Below are positions 16,553 to 25,076 of a stretch of 64,000 nucleotides of DNA, piece after piece. This DNA is from Nocardia jinanensis (GTDB lineage Bacteria; Actinomycetota; Actinomycetes; Mycobacteriales; Mycobacteriaceae). The translations under genes were made by a program, and so were the position numbers. Under the pieces are notes generated by a model. That model saw nothing but the letters and a program-made list of their open reading frames with translations, had not been told where the DNA came from and ran no database searches. Within the stretch, counting starts at the first letter, position 1, and each line of letters begins with the position of its first letter. The stretch lies in the NCBI RefSeq assembly GCF_014645735.1, contig NZ_BMMH01000011.1, forward strand, positions 170,922-234,921, written 5' to 3'.

Positions 16553-17239
16553 ATGGGAGCCGCACTGCTGTATGGGCTGGGTACCGCAATTCCATTGCTC
16601 ATCGGAGCGATCATCGGTTTGCGAACAACATTGCCCAGACCATTGCTCGCCTCGCTGATGGCGTTCGGTGCGGGCACCATGATCGCCGCGGTCTCCAACG
16701 AACTGTTCGAGCCCGCGTTCCTACAGGCGGGAGCATTCACCGCCGGAGCTGCGCTGTTTCTCGGCGCGACCGTGTATGTGGTCGCGAATCGGCTTCTCGA
16801 ACGCCGCGAGGGCGCGGGTGCGGTGGGCTGGGCCCTGATGCTCGGAACGGTACTGGACGGAGTTCCGGAGAACACGGCGCTCGGCGTCTCGCTGAGTTCG
16901 GGGGGAGGGATGGTCCTGCTGGTCGCCATCGCGGCGGGCAATGTGCCGGAGGCGATCGGGGGTTCGGCGCTGCTGCACCGGCAGCGAAACGTCTCCACCG
17001 GCAGGGCATTCACCCTGTGGCTGCTCACCGGCGCGGTCCTCGTGGTGGTGACAGTCGCCGGGGCCCTACTGTCCGATCGCCTCGAACCGGCCCATATCAG
17101 TGCGATCCAGGCCTTCGCCGGCGGCGCGACCATCGCGGTCCTCGCCGATTCGCTGATGCCGGAGGCATACCGGGAAGGCGGCTGGTGGGTCGGTATGGCG
17201 ACCTCGGTCGGATTTCTCGTCGCCTTTCTGCTGGGGTGA
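16553..17239 (+). CDS. ZIP-like metal transporter with altered metal motif
   Basis: The protein has 228 residues and about eight hydrophobic segments, in the ZIP fold. The normally histidine-bearing TM4 motif (HNxPEG) reads DGVPENTALG (about residues 103-112). The TM5 motif (HExPHE) reads GNVPEAIGG (about 132-140). Both ProGlu pairs are kept but the histidines are gone, so metal selectivity may differ or transport may be reduced. No ribosome binding site is obvious before ATG 16553. It is divergent from a TetR gene. Confidence 0.75.
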   Translation: MGAALLYGLGTAIPLLIGAIIGLRTTLPRPLLASLMAFGAGTMIAAVSNELFEPAFLQAGAFTAGAALFLGATVYVVANRLLERREGAGAVGWALMLGTVLDGVPENTALGVSLSSGGGMVLLVAIAAGNVPEAIGGSALLHRQRNVSTGRAFTLWLLTGAVLVVVTVAGALLSDRLEPAHISAIQAFAGGATIAVLADSLMPEAYREGGWWVGMATSVGFLVAFLLG

Positions 17240-17879
17240 CGGTCGGTCCCGCAGAATAATCCTGAGCGCCGCGTGTTCGGAGTCGCCGACGGACTCGCCG
17301 AACGTGCGCGCTTCGGCGAACGCGCGGCGTGCCGCGGGCCGGGGCCGTGGGCGCTACGGAGCGGAATCGGCTGTCCACGTTCCGGGCGTGTCGACTCGTG
17401 GTGCGTAACGGTCGTCCGGTCGCCATGGCGGGGCTGGTCGGTGTCCCCGCGATCAGGGGCGGCAGGCTTTGCCAGGTGAGCTGCGATCCGCGTTCTGGTT
17501 CGGGCCGGCAGCGGAGATTCAGGTGCAGGACATCCAGCCGCACAGCGGGTTTGCTCGCAGCGCGGGGGTGCCGAGGGAACAAATGCGAATCACCCCGGTA
17601 TCCGGGTGTAGTGGGCGACTTCGGCATCGGCGTCCTTCCCTGCGAGGTATATGAATGGACGAGTGAGCAGAATCGCAGGGCATTGGAATCATCGGTGTCG
17701 CAGGCGAAGTGATCATCTGCTGCCACGGGGACAACGGCGCGATCCTGCTCCGCGAATCGAGCGACGAAATCGCCGCGACCCAACCGTTCAACGATCGGCT
17801 GACGCCGGAGCATGTGCGTGCGCACCTGCGGGGCTCGGCGAGCGTATCGGCCGGTGAGTCTGCGATGGTCGCGGCTGGG
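17240..17879. other. 640-bp spacer without a supported gene
   Basis: Several short overlapping ORFs exist (the longest on the plus strand covers 17329-17712), but none has a ribosome binding site plus family-like sequence. One 72-codon frame at 17709-17927 (ICCHGDNGAILLRESSDEIA and onward) looks protein-like in composition but overlaps the convergent TetR gene. The region probably holds decayed coding sequence. I see no RNA gene or repeat. Confidence 0.5.
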
Positions 17880-18482
17880 TCACAAGTGCCCGTCGGGAAC
17901 CCGGAGCGAGTCCAGCCAGCGCAATAGGCGGGTTCCTTCGCGGGTCATGATGTCCGGGTCGCGCAGGGCATTGGCCAGGAGCGACATGCCCTGGTAGGTG
18001 GAGATGAAAGTGAGGGCCAGGCCGTCCGGGTCACGCAGGCCCAGCTCGCGGAACTGGCGTCCAGCCCAGTCCAGCAGCCGCCGGATGACTGCGCCGGCCT
18101 CGGCGTCGAGGGTCCCGTCGGCGCGCTTGTCGAGCTCGACGGCCAGGGTGCCGGTGGGGCAGCCGTAGCGGGCGGCGACATCGCGCTGGTCGACCCACGC
18201 TTCGATCAGCGCTCTGAGGCGGTCACGGGGGTCGGCCAGCTGATCCAGCCGGCCGGTGAGTTCGTCCAGGTGTGCGCTGTGCTCGGACAGCGCGGCCTGG
18301 ACCAGCTCGTCCTTGGTCTTGAAGTAGTAGTACACGTTCCCCACCGGGACGTCGGCCTCGCGTGCGATATCGCCGAGGGTGGTGCGTTCGACCCCCTGCT
18401 CGTGCAGGACCCGCGCGGCCGCCGACGTCAGCCGTTGACGTTTCTGCGACGCTCGCACCCGCCGATCTGCTGAGTTGGTCAC
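17880..18482 (-). CDS. TetR-family regulator of the adjacent oxidoreductase
   Basis: The 200-residue protein has a typical TetR HTH (TTLGDIAREADVPVGNVYYYF, split around residues 34-54) and the QacR/TetR_C_33-like ligand region. GTG 18482 is chosen as the start over an ATG six codons upstream, because the operator dyad covers it. It is divergent from the NAD(P)-binding gene. Two related operator sequences in the spacer suggest it represses both itself and its neighbour. Confidence 0.87.
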   Translation of the reverse strand: MTNSADRRVRASQKRQRLTSAAARVLHEQGVERTTLGDIAREADVPVGNVYYYFKTKDELVQAALSEHSAHLDELTGRLDQLADPRDRLRALIEAWVDQRDVAARYGCPTGTLAVELDKRADGTLDAEAGAVIRRLLDWAGRQFRELGLRDPDGLALTFISTYQGMSLLANALRDPDIMTREGTRLLRWLDSLRVPDGHL

Positions 18483-18548
18483 CCAACTAACTATAGACAA
18501 CCTTCCGTGGAGCGGCTATCTTTCGACTTAGTCATTCAACTAACTAAG
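18473..18548. promoter_or_regulatory. Paired TetR operators
   Basis: AGTTGG-TCAC-CCAACT (18473-18488) covers the regulator start codon. CTTAGT-N10-ACTAAG (18527-18548) lies just before the oxidoreductase. Both share the run CAACTAACTA on the plus strand, so they look like two copies of one site, about 55 bp apart. This placement fits control of both divergent promoters by one TetR dimer pair. Confidence 0.7.
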
Positions 18549-18561
18549 ATTTGAGGTCATG

Positions 18562-19407
18562 ATGATCGTAGTAACAGGAGCTACCGGCAACATCGGAAGG
18601 ACGCTGGTGCAGCTACTGACCGAGGCGGATGAAGAGGTCGTGGCCGTGTCGCGTCGACCCCAGCCCGCCGGACTGGCGGCCGGTGTCCGGTGGGCCCAGA
18701 CCGATATCGGGGCCGCTGCGGGCCTGCGGCCGGCTCTTGACGGAGCCCGCGCCTTGTTTCTCCTGCTGGGCGGCGAACTGAACAGCCGAGGCGAAAGTCC
18801 GGCCTCCCTGCTCGATTCGGCGACGGACGCCGGGGTCGAGCGGATCGTCCTGGTCTCGTCGCAGGTCAGTGCCACCCGCCCAGAAGCGCTTTCGCATGCC
18901 CGCCTGCGGGAGTTCGAGTCGGCCGTGCGCGCAGCGGGGCGTGATTTCACCATCCTGCGTCCCGGCGGTTTCGCCTCCAACGCCTTCGCCTGGGCCGAGA
19001 CAGTCCGCACGAAGTGCACGATCTTCGCACCGTTCGGAGATGTGGCACTGCCCGTCATCGACCCGTCGGACATTGCCGCAGTCGCCGCCGCTGCGCTACG
19101 CGAAGACGGTCACGCGGACCACGTATACGAGCTGACCGGCCCGGAGCTGATCAGCCCGCGTGAGCAGGCCGCGGTCATCTCGGAGGCCCTGGGTGAGGAA
19201 GTGGCGTTCGTGGAACTGGCCCGCGAGGAGGCCCATGCCCGCATGGCACAGTTCATGCCGGAACAAGTTGTCACCGGCACCCTTGATGTACTCGGCGTCC
19301 CGCTTCCGGCGGAGCAGAAGATCAGCCCCGACGTAGCGGCCGTCCTCCACCGCCCGGCCAACTCCTTCGGCGAGTGGGTGGCTCATAACTTGCCGGCGTT
19401 CCGGTAG
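18562..19407 (+). CDS. NAD(P)-binding protein, NmrA/atypical SDR type
   Basis: The 281-residue protein begins MIVVTGATGNIGRTLVQLL, the GATGxxG dinucleotide-binding loop of atypical short-chain dehydrogenases. It resembles QOR2/NmrA-like NADPH-sensing reductases, with LRPGGFASNAF in the middle and no clear Tyr-Lys catalytic pair. ATG 18562 lies five bases after GAGG; an ATG one codon upstream is too close. It is divergent from its TetR regulator. The role may be quinone or electrophile handling, by analogy only. Confidence 0.83.
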   Translation: MIVVTGATGNIGRTLVQLLTEADEEVVAVSRRPQPAGLAAGVRWAQTDIGAAAGLRPALDGARALFLLLGGELNSRGESPASLLDSATDAGVERIVLVSSQVSATRPEALSHARLREFESAVRAAGRDFTILRPGGFASNAFAWAETVRTKCTIFAPFGDVALPVIDPSDIAAVAAAALREDGHADHVYELTGPELISPREQAAVISEALGEEVAFVELAREEAHARMAQFMPEQVVTGTLDVLGVPLPAEQKISPDVAAVLHRPANSFGEWVAHNLPAFR

Positions 19408-19409
19408 GG

Positions 19410-19449
19410 CCTGTCCCGGGCGCGCACAAGGCCGTGCGCCCAGGACAGC
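19410..19449 (+). terminator. Hairpin after the NAD(P)-binding gene
   Basis: An imperfect GC-rich inverted repeat (CTGTCC-GGGCGCGCAC and GTGCGCCC-AGGACAG arms, loop AAGGCC) begins two bases after the stop at 19407. It is a likely intrinsic terminator. Confidence 0.65.
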
Positions 19450-19812
19450 CTCGCTGCTCCAGTGGCTGCCCGATTTCCCGGGACGAGGCCACCCACCGCC
19501 ACCGCGCCGTGTGGCGCTTCCCGGCCGACTCCCGGTGCCCCGGGTCGACCCCGGCTCGTAACGCGGAGTCGCGGACCGGCCGGACCAGCTGCGTCGAGAC
19601 GGTTCCGATCATCGGATCGGCGTTGCCGAGGCGAACAGAACGTACGTTGATCGGACGTCGACCGGGTCGACGTCGCGGGACCGAGCGGTAACCACGGGCT
19701 ACCACGGTAGTTATTGCGGCCGTGCCACGAGCAACCAGCGGGTGGGTGGAGCTCCTCACCATTGCTGGGGCTAGGCGAGTGAACTTCCAGCAACAGCGTT
19801 AGGCTCGACAGC
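19450..19812. other. Spacer before lpd
   Basis: About 360 bp with only short antisense ORFs. None has supporting family features. It should carry the lpd promoter, but I cannot pick out confident -35/-10 hexamers. The lpd start GTG at 19813 has no strong ribosome binding site. Confidence 0.45.
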
Positions 19813-21216
19813 GTGACTTCCCACTACGATGTCGTCGTTCTCGGTGCTGGTCCCGGCGGTTACGTCGCCGCGATCCGCGCCGCTCAACTCGGCCTGCGAA
19901 CAGCGATCGTCGAGCAGAAATACTGGGGTGGCGTGTGCCTGAACGTCGGCTGCATCCCGTCCAAGGCCCTGCTGCGCAACGCGGAGCTGGCCCATATCTT
20001 CACCAAGGAAGCGAAGACCTTCGGTATCACCGGGGAGGCGTCCTTCGATTTCGGAGCGGCCTTCGACCGGAGCCGTAAGGTCGCGGACGGCCGGGTCAAG
20101 GGCGTCCACTTCCTGATGAAGAAGAACCAGATCACCGAGTACGACGGCAAGGGTTCGTTCACCGGCCCGAACGCTCTCTCGGTCGAGCTCAGCTCGGGTG
20201 GCAGCGAGTCGATCACCTTCGACAACGCCATCATCGCCACCGGCACCAACACCAAACTGCTGCCGGGCACCTCGCTGAGCCAGAACGTCGTCACCTATGA
20301 GGAGCAGATCCTCACCCGCGATCTGCCGGGTTCGATCCTCATCGTCGGCGCCGGCGCGATCGGTATGGAGTTCGGCTACGTCCTGCGCAACTACGGCGTG
20401 GATGTGCGGATCGTGGAATTCCTGGACCGGGCGCTGCCCAACGAGGACGCCGATGTCTCCAAGGAGATCACCAAGGCGTACAAGAAGCTCGGGATCACCA
20501 TCACCACCGGTGCCGCGGTGCAGTCCATCGACGACGACGGCTCGAAGGTCACCGTCGCGATCAAGGACAACAAGTCCGGCTCGGTCGAGACCGTCACCGT
20601 GGACAAGGTGCTGCAAGCCGTCGGCTTCGCGCCCCGGGTGGAAGGCTTCGGCCTGGAGAACACCGGTGTCGCGCTCACCGACCGCGGCGCCATCGCCATC
20701 GACGACAGTATGCGCACCAATGTGGCGCATATCTACGCGATCGGCGATGTGACGGCGAAACTGCAGCTCGCGCACGTCGCGGAAGCGCAGGGTGTGGTCG
20801 CGGCCGAGACGATCGGCGGCGCGGAGACACTGCCCCTGGGCGATTACCGGATGATGCCGCGCGCCACCTTCTGTCAGCCGCAGGTCGCCAGCTTCGGTCT
20901 CACCGAAGCGCAGGCGCGCGACGAGGGCTACGACGTGAAGGTCGCGACCTTCCCGTTCACCGCCAACGGCAAGGCGCACGGCCTCGGTGATGCCACCGGT
21001 TTCGTCAAGCTGATCTCGGACAACAAGTACGGCGAACTGATCGGCGGGCACCTCATCGGCCCCGATGTCTCCGAACTGCTGCCCGAACTGACCCTGGCGC
21101 AGAAGTGGGACCTCACGGTCAACGAACTGGCCCGCAATGTGCACACACACCCGACCCTCAGCGAGGCGCTGCAGGAGGCCATCCACGGCCTGGCCGGGCA
21201 CATGATCAACTTCTGA
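19813..21216 (+). CDS. lpd: Dihydrolipoyl dehydrogenase
   Basis: This FAD disulfide oxidoreductase (467 aa) reoxidises lipoamide for pyruvate and 2-oxo-acid dehydrogenase complexes, and in mycobacteria also for peroxynitrite defence. An FAD-binding GAGPGG lies at residues 11-16. The redox pair is Cys42/Cys47 in GGVCLNVGCIPSKALL. The NAD-binding GAGAIGMEF lies mid-protein, and the catalytic HPTLSE dyad (His446/Glu451) is near the C-terminus. The start is GTG. It stands alone without E1/E2 genes, as lpdC does in M. tuberculosis (Rv0462). Confidence 0.97.
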   Translation: MTSHYDVVVLGAGPGGYVAAIRAAQLGLRTAIVEQKYWGGVCLNVGCIPSKALLRNAELAHIFTKEAKTFGITGEASFDFGAAFDRSRKVADGRVKGVHFLMKKNQITEYDGKGSFTGPNALSVELSSGGSESITFDNAIIATGTNTKLLPGTSLSQNVVTYEEQILTRDLPGSILIVGAGAIGMEFGYVLRNYGVDVRIVEFLDRALPNEDADVSKEITKAYKKLGITITTGAAVQSIDDDGSKVTVAIKDNKSGSVETVTVDKVLQAVGFAPRVEGFGLENTGVALTDRGAIAIDDSMRTNVAHIYAIGDVTAKLQLAHVAEAQGVVAAETIGGAETLPLGDYRMMPRATFCQPQVASFGLTEAQARDEGYDVKVATFPFTANGKAHGLGDATGFVKLISDNKYGELIGGHLIGPDVSELLPELTLAQKWDLTVNELARNVHTHPTLSEALQEAIHGLAGHMINF

Positions 21217-21236
21217 CCTGCTCCGGCGGATCGTTC

Positions 21237-21274
21237 CCCCGGCCCGGTGCCCGTGTTCCACACGGCGCCGGGCC
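21237..21274 (+). terminator. Terminator hairpin after lpd
   Basis: GGCCCGGTGCCCGTGT, loop TCC, then ACACGGCGCCGGGCC forms a long stem with one bulge, 25 bases after the lpd stop, followed by GATCCTTT. It is a convincing intrinsic terminator. Confidence 0.75.
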
Positions 21275-21402
21275 GATCCTTTCGGCGGTAGAGCCGGTGA
21301 TGTCGATGGTCCCGCTCGCGTTGTGGGCGGATCGGCGACCGGGGCCGAGCGCTTCGCCGCGGCCACCGGGCAGCCCATGCCCGGCTGGGATATATTCCGC
21401 CG

Positions 21403-21819
21403 GTGAGCCCGGAACCGTCACCGCCCGCACGCCGCGGGTTGCGACCGGTCCTCGGTGCGGCGGCGGCCCTGCTGCTGTTCGTGATCGTGCTGATCGCGGT
21501 CTTCGTCGACACCCGGATGGTGCACACCGAGGTACTGCGGGTCGAAACCCAGCCCGCGAGCGTCGAATACGACGGCTCGACCTACCACACCGGACTCCTG
21601 CGCCGGGAGAGTTGGCTGCTGCATCGACGTCTCCCGGACATGATCCTGGTCGGACGTTACCCGGAAATGGAGTACGGGCACCCGGTGTACTTCGAGATCA
21701 CCGGCACCCGCGATCCGGTACTCGAGTCGGTGCGATGGAGCCCGGCGGGAGTGTGGGCCCACCTCGACTCCGGGCACGAGATATTTGTTCCGGCAAACGC
21801 TTTCACCGGCGGTCGCTGA
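21403..21819 (+). CDS. Membrane-anchored hypothetical protein, 138 aa
   Basis: I do not recognise the family. A short basic N-terminus is followed by one transmembrane helix (about residues 16-36, GAAAALLLFVIVLIAVFVDT). The remaining about 100 residues are polar and beta-strand-like and should lie outside the membrane, with no cysteines. The GTG start at 21403 lacks an obvious ribosome binding site. It follows lpd on the same strand after a terminator. In M. tuberculosis lpdC is also followed by a small membrane protein (Rv0463), but I cannot claim homology. Confidence 0.65.
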   Translation: MSPEPSPPARRGLRPVLGAAAALLLFVIVLIAVFVDTRMVHTEVLRVETQPASVEYDGSTYHTGLLRRESWLLHRRLPDMILVGRYPEMEYGHPVYFEITGTRDPVLESVRWSPAGVWAHLDSGHEIFVPANAFTGGR

Positions 21820-22040
21820 CACCAGGGCGGCCACCGAACCCCTGGCTCCGGGCAAGGTGAGTGCGGGCGACGATGTAAATGGGCCCGGACGAGATGGAAT
21901 CCGGCGCAACGTGGCGGCGACCGGGGTCTCACGCACTACGCATCGCGCGGAACCGGTGGGGCCCGGTGGTGCGGTGATCGCCCGGCACGAGCAGGAGGTC
22001 TACGCGCGGCGGCGCAGGTCTGTGTGACCGTTCGGCCGGT

Positions 22041-22586
22041 TCAGAAATCGTCGCGGCGGATGCGAAGTGTGGTGATGGTCGAGGCCAGGCCCTCGTACTG
22101 ATTGACCAGCAGGACGATTTCGATGAGCCGGCGGTCGTCGTAGTAGGTGGACAGGTGTTCCCAGGCGGCGTCGTCGATATCGCGGGTCGAGACCAGCTGA
22201 TCCACCGCGGCGAGCAGCGCCCGGTGCTTATCGGTCCAGCCTTCCGCGCCGGCGCCGGCCCGGATCCTTTCCAGGATCTCCGGGGTCACCCCGGCCCGCC
22301 GCCCGAGGCGGATGTGGTGGTCGGTCTCGTATTCGCAATCGCGCAGATGGGCGACGCGCAGGATGACCAGTTCGGTCTCGTGGCGGCGCAGCCGCCCACC
22401 CGGCATCAGCATTCCGGAGAAGTGCAGCCAGCCGCGGAACAACCGTCCGGCCCGGCCCAGGGTGCTGAACACCTGGGCGTCCGCGGTGCCCGACGCCCGC
22501 GAGAGCACCTGCCAGGCCGCCCAGTTGAACGGACCCAGCTCGCGGAGGCGGCCGGGGGTTATCCGTGGTCGCGGCTGCGAAACCAT
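22041..22586 (-). CDS. Carboxymuconolactone decarboxylase-like (AhpD fold) protein
   Basis: The 181-residue protein has the all-helical AhpD-like fold with RRHETELVILRVAHLRDCEYETDHH around residues 65-90. There is a single Cys and a DHH motif instead of the CxxC-xxH of AhpD, so peroxidase-type reduction by a disulfide is unlikely. ATG 22586 has GGAGAGGG upstream. By position and type it resembles the Rv0464c gene between lpdC and ramB in M. tuberculosis. The substrate is unknown. Confidence 0.8.
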   Translation of the reverse strand: MVSQPRPRITPGRLRELGPFNWAAWQVLSRASGTADAQVFSTLGRAGRLFRGWLHFSGMLMPGGRLRRHETELVILRVAHLRDCEYETDHHIRLGRRAGVTPEILERIRAGAGAEGWTDKHRALLAAVDQLVSTRDIDDAAWEHLSTYYDDRRLIEIVLLVNQYEGLASTITTLRIRRDDF

Positions 22587-22713
22587 CACATCGCCCTCTC
22601 CGGTGGAACAGTTGTGCGGCCGCGGCTGTCGTCGCGACTCCCGCGGCACGGCTTTGCTCCGAACCTACCCGCCGGTGGCGCGGCCGGAGCGGACGACTTT
22701 CCCGGAGTGTATT

Positions 22714-23430
22714 TCACGAGCGTGCGGAATCGCCTCGGTCGAGCAGTTCGGAGACCGTGACGAACCGGTACCCCTGCGCGTGCAGTTTCGCGGCGATCGG
22801 ACCGATGGCGGCCCGGGAAGCCGCTCCGGACGCGTACATGGTGTGCAGCAGGATGATCGACCCCGGGCGTACCTGGTCGACGGCGGCGGCGACCATGTCC
22901 GCGGTCGAGGTGTTGCCGTCCTCGGGTTCGACATCCCAGGTGACCGTCGTGCGGTCGTGGTCGGCGAGATAGCTCGGCAGGGCCCACAGTTTCTTGCAGT
23001 AGGGCGGCCGGAAGGTGATGTCGCCCTGGTAACCGGCCGCCCGGATCTCGCTGTCGGTGCCTTCCACCTCCTCGACGACTGTTTCGGGCGAGACCAGCAC
23101 CATGCGCCGGTGGTTGTAGGTGTGGTTGCCGAGCTCGTGACCGGCCGCCACGATGGCCCGGCCCAGTTCGGGGCGGGCGGCCAGATCGCGGCCGTTGAGA
23201 TAGAAGGTGGCGGGGATACCGGCGGTGGCGAGTAGCCCGAGCACTTCGGGAGCGTGCTCGGACGGTCCGTCGTCCAGCGTCAGTGCCACCACCTTCTCGG
23301 TGGTGTCCACGCGGTCCACCAGGCGACCGGCCAGCTGGTAGGTCCGCGAATTCATCAGGAAATAGCCGCCGGCCACCACGATCAGCACCGCCACCAGGGC
23401 GATCGCCGACCCTGCCATCCACTTCCGCAT
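22714..23430 (-). CDS. Membrane-anchored polysaccharide deacetylase (CE4)
   Basis: The protein has 238 residues with an N-terminal signal anchor (residues 6-27). The NodB/CE4 domain has motif 1 TLDDGPS (catalytic Asp and metal Asp), motif 2 HTYNH (metal histidines), motif 3 RPPY, motif 4 with DVEPED, and motif 5 LLHT. All key residues are present, so it should remove N-acetyl groups from an extracellular polymer such as peptidoglycan, using a divalent metal. It stands alone on the minus strand, 283 bp 3' of the ArsR/SRPBCC pair's end region. Confidence 0.9.
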   Translation of the reverse strand: MRKWMAGSAIALVAVLIVVAGGYFLMNSRTYQLAGRLVDRVDTTEKVVALTLDDGPSEHAPEVLGLLATAGIPATFYLNGRDLAARPELGRAIVAAGHELGNHTYNHRRMVLVSPETVVEEVEGTDSEIRAAGYQGDITFRPPYCKKLWALPSYLADHDRTTVTWDVEPEDGNTSTADMVAAAVDQVRPGSIILLHTMYASGAASRAAIGPIAAKLHAQGYRFVTVSELLDRGDSARS

Positions 23431-23481
23431 GCCAGGTATATATCAGGTGCCGGTCGAGATGGCGACTGTAGGAGAGGTCGG

Positions 23482-23883
23482 TCAGGCGGTCCGGTCCGTA
23501 CGATTCGCCGACGTTGTGCCGCTGGGCTTTTCGCGTCGTTCGCGCTTGCCACGGGCGACCTCGGTGGCGAGGGCGTCGAGGGGTTGCGCGAATCGCGCCA
23601 GCGGGTCCACCAGTTCGGTCAGCCATTCCCGCGCGGTCGCGATCCCGTCCGGTTCCAGGGCGTAGAAACGCCGGTTGGCTTCCGCGCGTACCCGGACCAG
23701 TCCGGCCGCGCGCAGCACCTTGAGGTGCTGGGAGACCGCGGGTTGCGAGATCGGCGTGTGCTCGCGGATCTCGTCGACCAGGGTGCCGGCGGAGCGTTCA
23801 CCGCCGGACACCAGTAGCAGTATCGCGCGGCGCACCGGGTCGCCGAGTGCCTCGAACACTTTCGCCGGGGAGGCGTGGCCCAT
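23482..23883 (-). CDS. ArsR-family regulator
   Basis: The 133-residue winged-helix protein begins MGHASPAKVFEALGDPVRRAILLLV and has the recognition helix TPISQPAVSQHLKVLRAAGLV. It lacks the ELCVCD metal-binding cysteines, so it is the non-metal type usually paired with a SRPBCC (AHSA1) gene. Its start overlaps the stop of that SRPBCC gene (TGATG), making a two-gene operon with the regulator second. The C-terminus is a basic tail. A 16-bp dyad upstream of the operon is its probable operator. Confidence 0.88.
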   Translation of the reverse strand: MGHASPAKVFEALGDPVRRAILLLVSGGERSAGTLVDEIREHTPISQPAVSQHLKVLRAAGLVRVRAEANRRFYALEPDGIATAREWLTELVDPLARFAQPLDALATEVARGKRERREKPSGTTSANRTDRTA

Positions 23884-24533
23884 CAGGATTGTTGCTCCTC
23901 CTCGGCGGTGTAGAAGCCGACGGTCGCCTCGGCGGCCGTATGAGCCTGTGCCGGATCGTCACCGTCGGAAATCGCGGCCTCGGCCCAGTCGCCGGCGGCG
24001 GCGCGGACGAACGAGTTGCCCGCGGGTGTGAGCGGAAATTCCACCGCGGCCGCCGAGTGGTCCTCCGCACGGCTGTCGAGATGCAAACCCAGACCCAGCA
24101 GCGCGAGATCCCAGCCCACGCCGACCGCGCCGGGGCCGAATTGTTTCCACATATCCGGGTCGACGGGGGCTTCGTGGACCAATTCCAGAGTAGTTCCCGC
24201 ATCCGCCCGGGTGAGCCGTATTTCGAGCCAGGAAACGATGGGCCCTGCCTCCCAGGTCACGGCAAAGTGTTTCGGCGGTTCGCATTCCTCGATCACACCG
24301 CCGGCATTTCCTTCGGTTTGGTAACGGCCGCCCACGCTCAACTGTCCGGTAACAGGTAGGAACCATCGGGGAATCCGATCGATATCGGTGAGTGCCTCCC
24401 ACAGATCGTCCGGATCGGTGGCGTATGTACGCCGCGCGACGGCGATCCGGGTGACGGCTCCCTGCCGTTCCCCGGTGCGGACCTCCCGGGTGACCAGTCC
24501 CGCGATAGCGGCCGGATCGGTGAGCGAACCCAT
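23883..24533 (-). CDS. SRPBCC/AHSA1-like protein paired with ArsR
   Basis: The 216-residue protein has the AHSA1/START-like fold: TYATDPDDLWEALTDIDRIPRWFLPV, then GGRYQTEGNAGGVIEECEPPK and VTWEAG. A C-terminal helix with FVRAAAGDWAEAA follows. Such proteins often occur with ArsR regulators and bind hydrophobic small molecules; the ligand is not known. It is the first gene of the ArsR operon. The ATG at 24533 lies close behind the operator dyad at 24548. Confidence 0.83.
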   Translation of the reverse strand: MGSLTDPAAIAGLVTREVRTGERQGAVTRIAVARRTYATDPDDLWEALTDIDRIPRWFLPVTGQLSVGGRYQTEGNAGGVIEECEPPKHFAVTWEAGPIVSWLEIRLTRADAGTTLELVHEAPVDPDMWKQFGPGAVGVGWDLALLGLGLHLDSRAEDHSAAAVEFPLTPAGNSFVRAAAGDWAEAAISDGDDPAQAHTAAEATVGFYTAEEEQQS

Positions 24534-24547
24534 ATTTTCCTCCCTTG

Positions 24548-24563
24548 ATAAGTTTCTACTTAT
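24548..24563 (-). promoter_or_regulatory. ArsR operator candidate
   Basis: ATAAGT-TTCT-ACTTAT is a perfect 6-bp-arm dyad 15 bp upstream of the SRPBCC-ArsR operon, embedded in an AT-rich stretch likely to be the promoter. Its size and position fit an ArsR/SmtB-type dimer site. Confidence 0.7.
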
Positions 24564-24926
24564 ATTACATCGATTAGGCCGGTGTAGCTGTGCCGGCCGT
24601 GGCGGGTGGTGCGGTTCGGCCGGGGCGGGAGTGGAATCTCCGGTACAGCAACGGGTCCGGGTTCATCGCTCGATCCCGTGAGAGGGAAACAGCGCTGTTT
24701 CCCCGGGCGTCCGCCGGGATAAAGTGACGAGCGGATCGCGGGGTGGATTCCACGGCGGAATTCGGTATTCCCGGGCCATGCGCGGTCCGGTCCGAGGCGA
24801 CTGCGCCCGGCTCGGGCAGGCAATGGATCAATTCGCTACTCCGGTGGTAGCGAAATACTGGTTAGCATTTGTGAAGAGCTTGTCGTCCTTTGGTCACAAG
24901 CCGGAGTCGCAACGAAGGAGCCAGAT
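24564..24926. other. Divergent spacer with a 20-bp perfect palindrome
   Basis: The 360-bp region separates the ArsR operon from the small ORF and XRE gene on the plus strand. Its notable feature is GGGAAACAGC-GCTGTTTCCC at 24684-24703, a perfect 20-bp palindrome. It could be an operator or a short hairpin. No supported gene lies within; a minus-strand ORF (24574-24831) has no ribosome binding site or recognisable sequence. Confidence 0.5.
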
Positions 24927-25076
24927 ATGCGAGAACTGGTGCCACGCTTCGATATGCACGATCCGACGAGCGCGGCGGTACCCGGTCCGGTGCCGAAATC
25001 ACGCCGCCGCGTATTTCCCGTACACCGGTATATAGGACGTTCGCGTCCGGCCGCGGCGAAGGGCGTGCTCTTCTGA
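24927..25076 (+). CDS. Small protein, 49 aa, coupled to XRE-TPR regulator
   Basis: A GAAGGAG site lies six bases before ATG 24927. The product starts MRELVPRFDMHDPTSAAV and becomes basic in its second half (KSRRRVFPVHRYIGRSR). Its TGA overlaps the ATG of the XRE-family gene (TGATG), so the two are translationally coupled. It has no signal peptide and no cysteine. I do not recognise a family; it is not DUF397. It could be a regulatory leader peptide or a partner of the regulator. Confidence 0.6.
   Translation: MRELVPRFDMHDPTSAAVPGPVPKSRRRVFPVHRYIGRSRPAAAKGVLF

Noticed and set aside
19771..21378. 535-codon antisense frame across lpd
   Set aside because: Opposite an intact, confidently identified gene. 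Composition is that of an antisense shadow.
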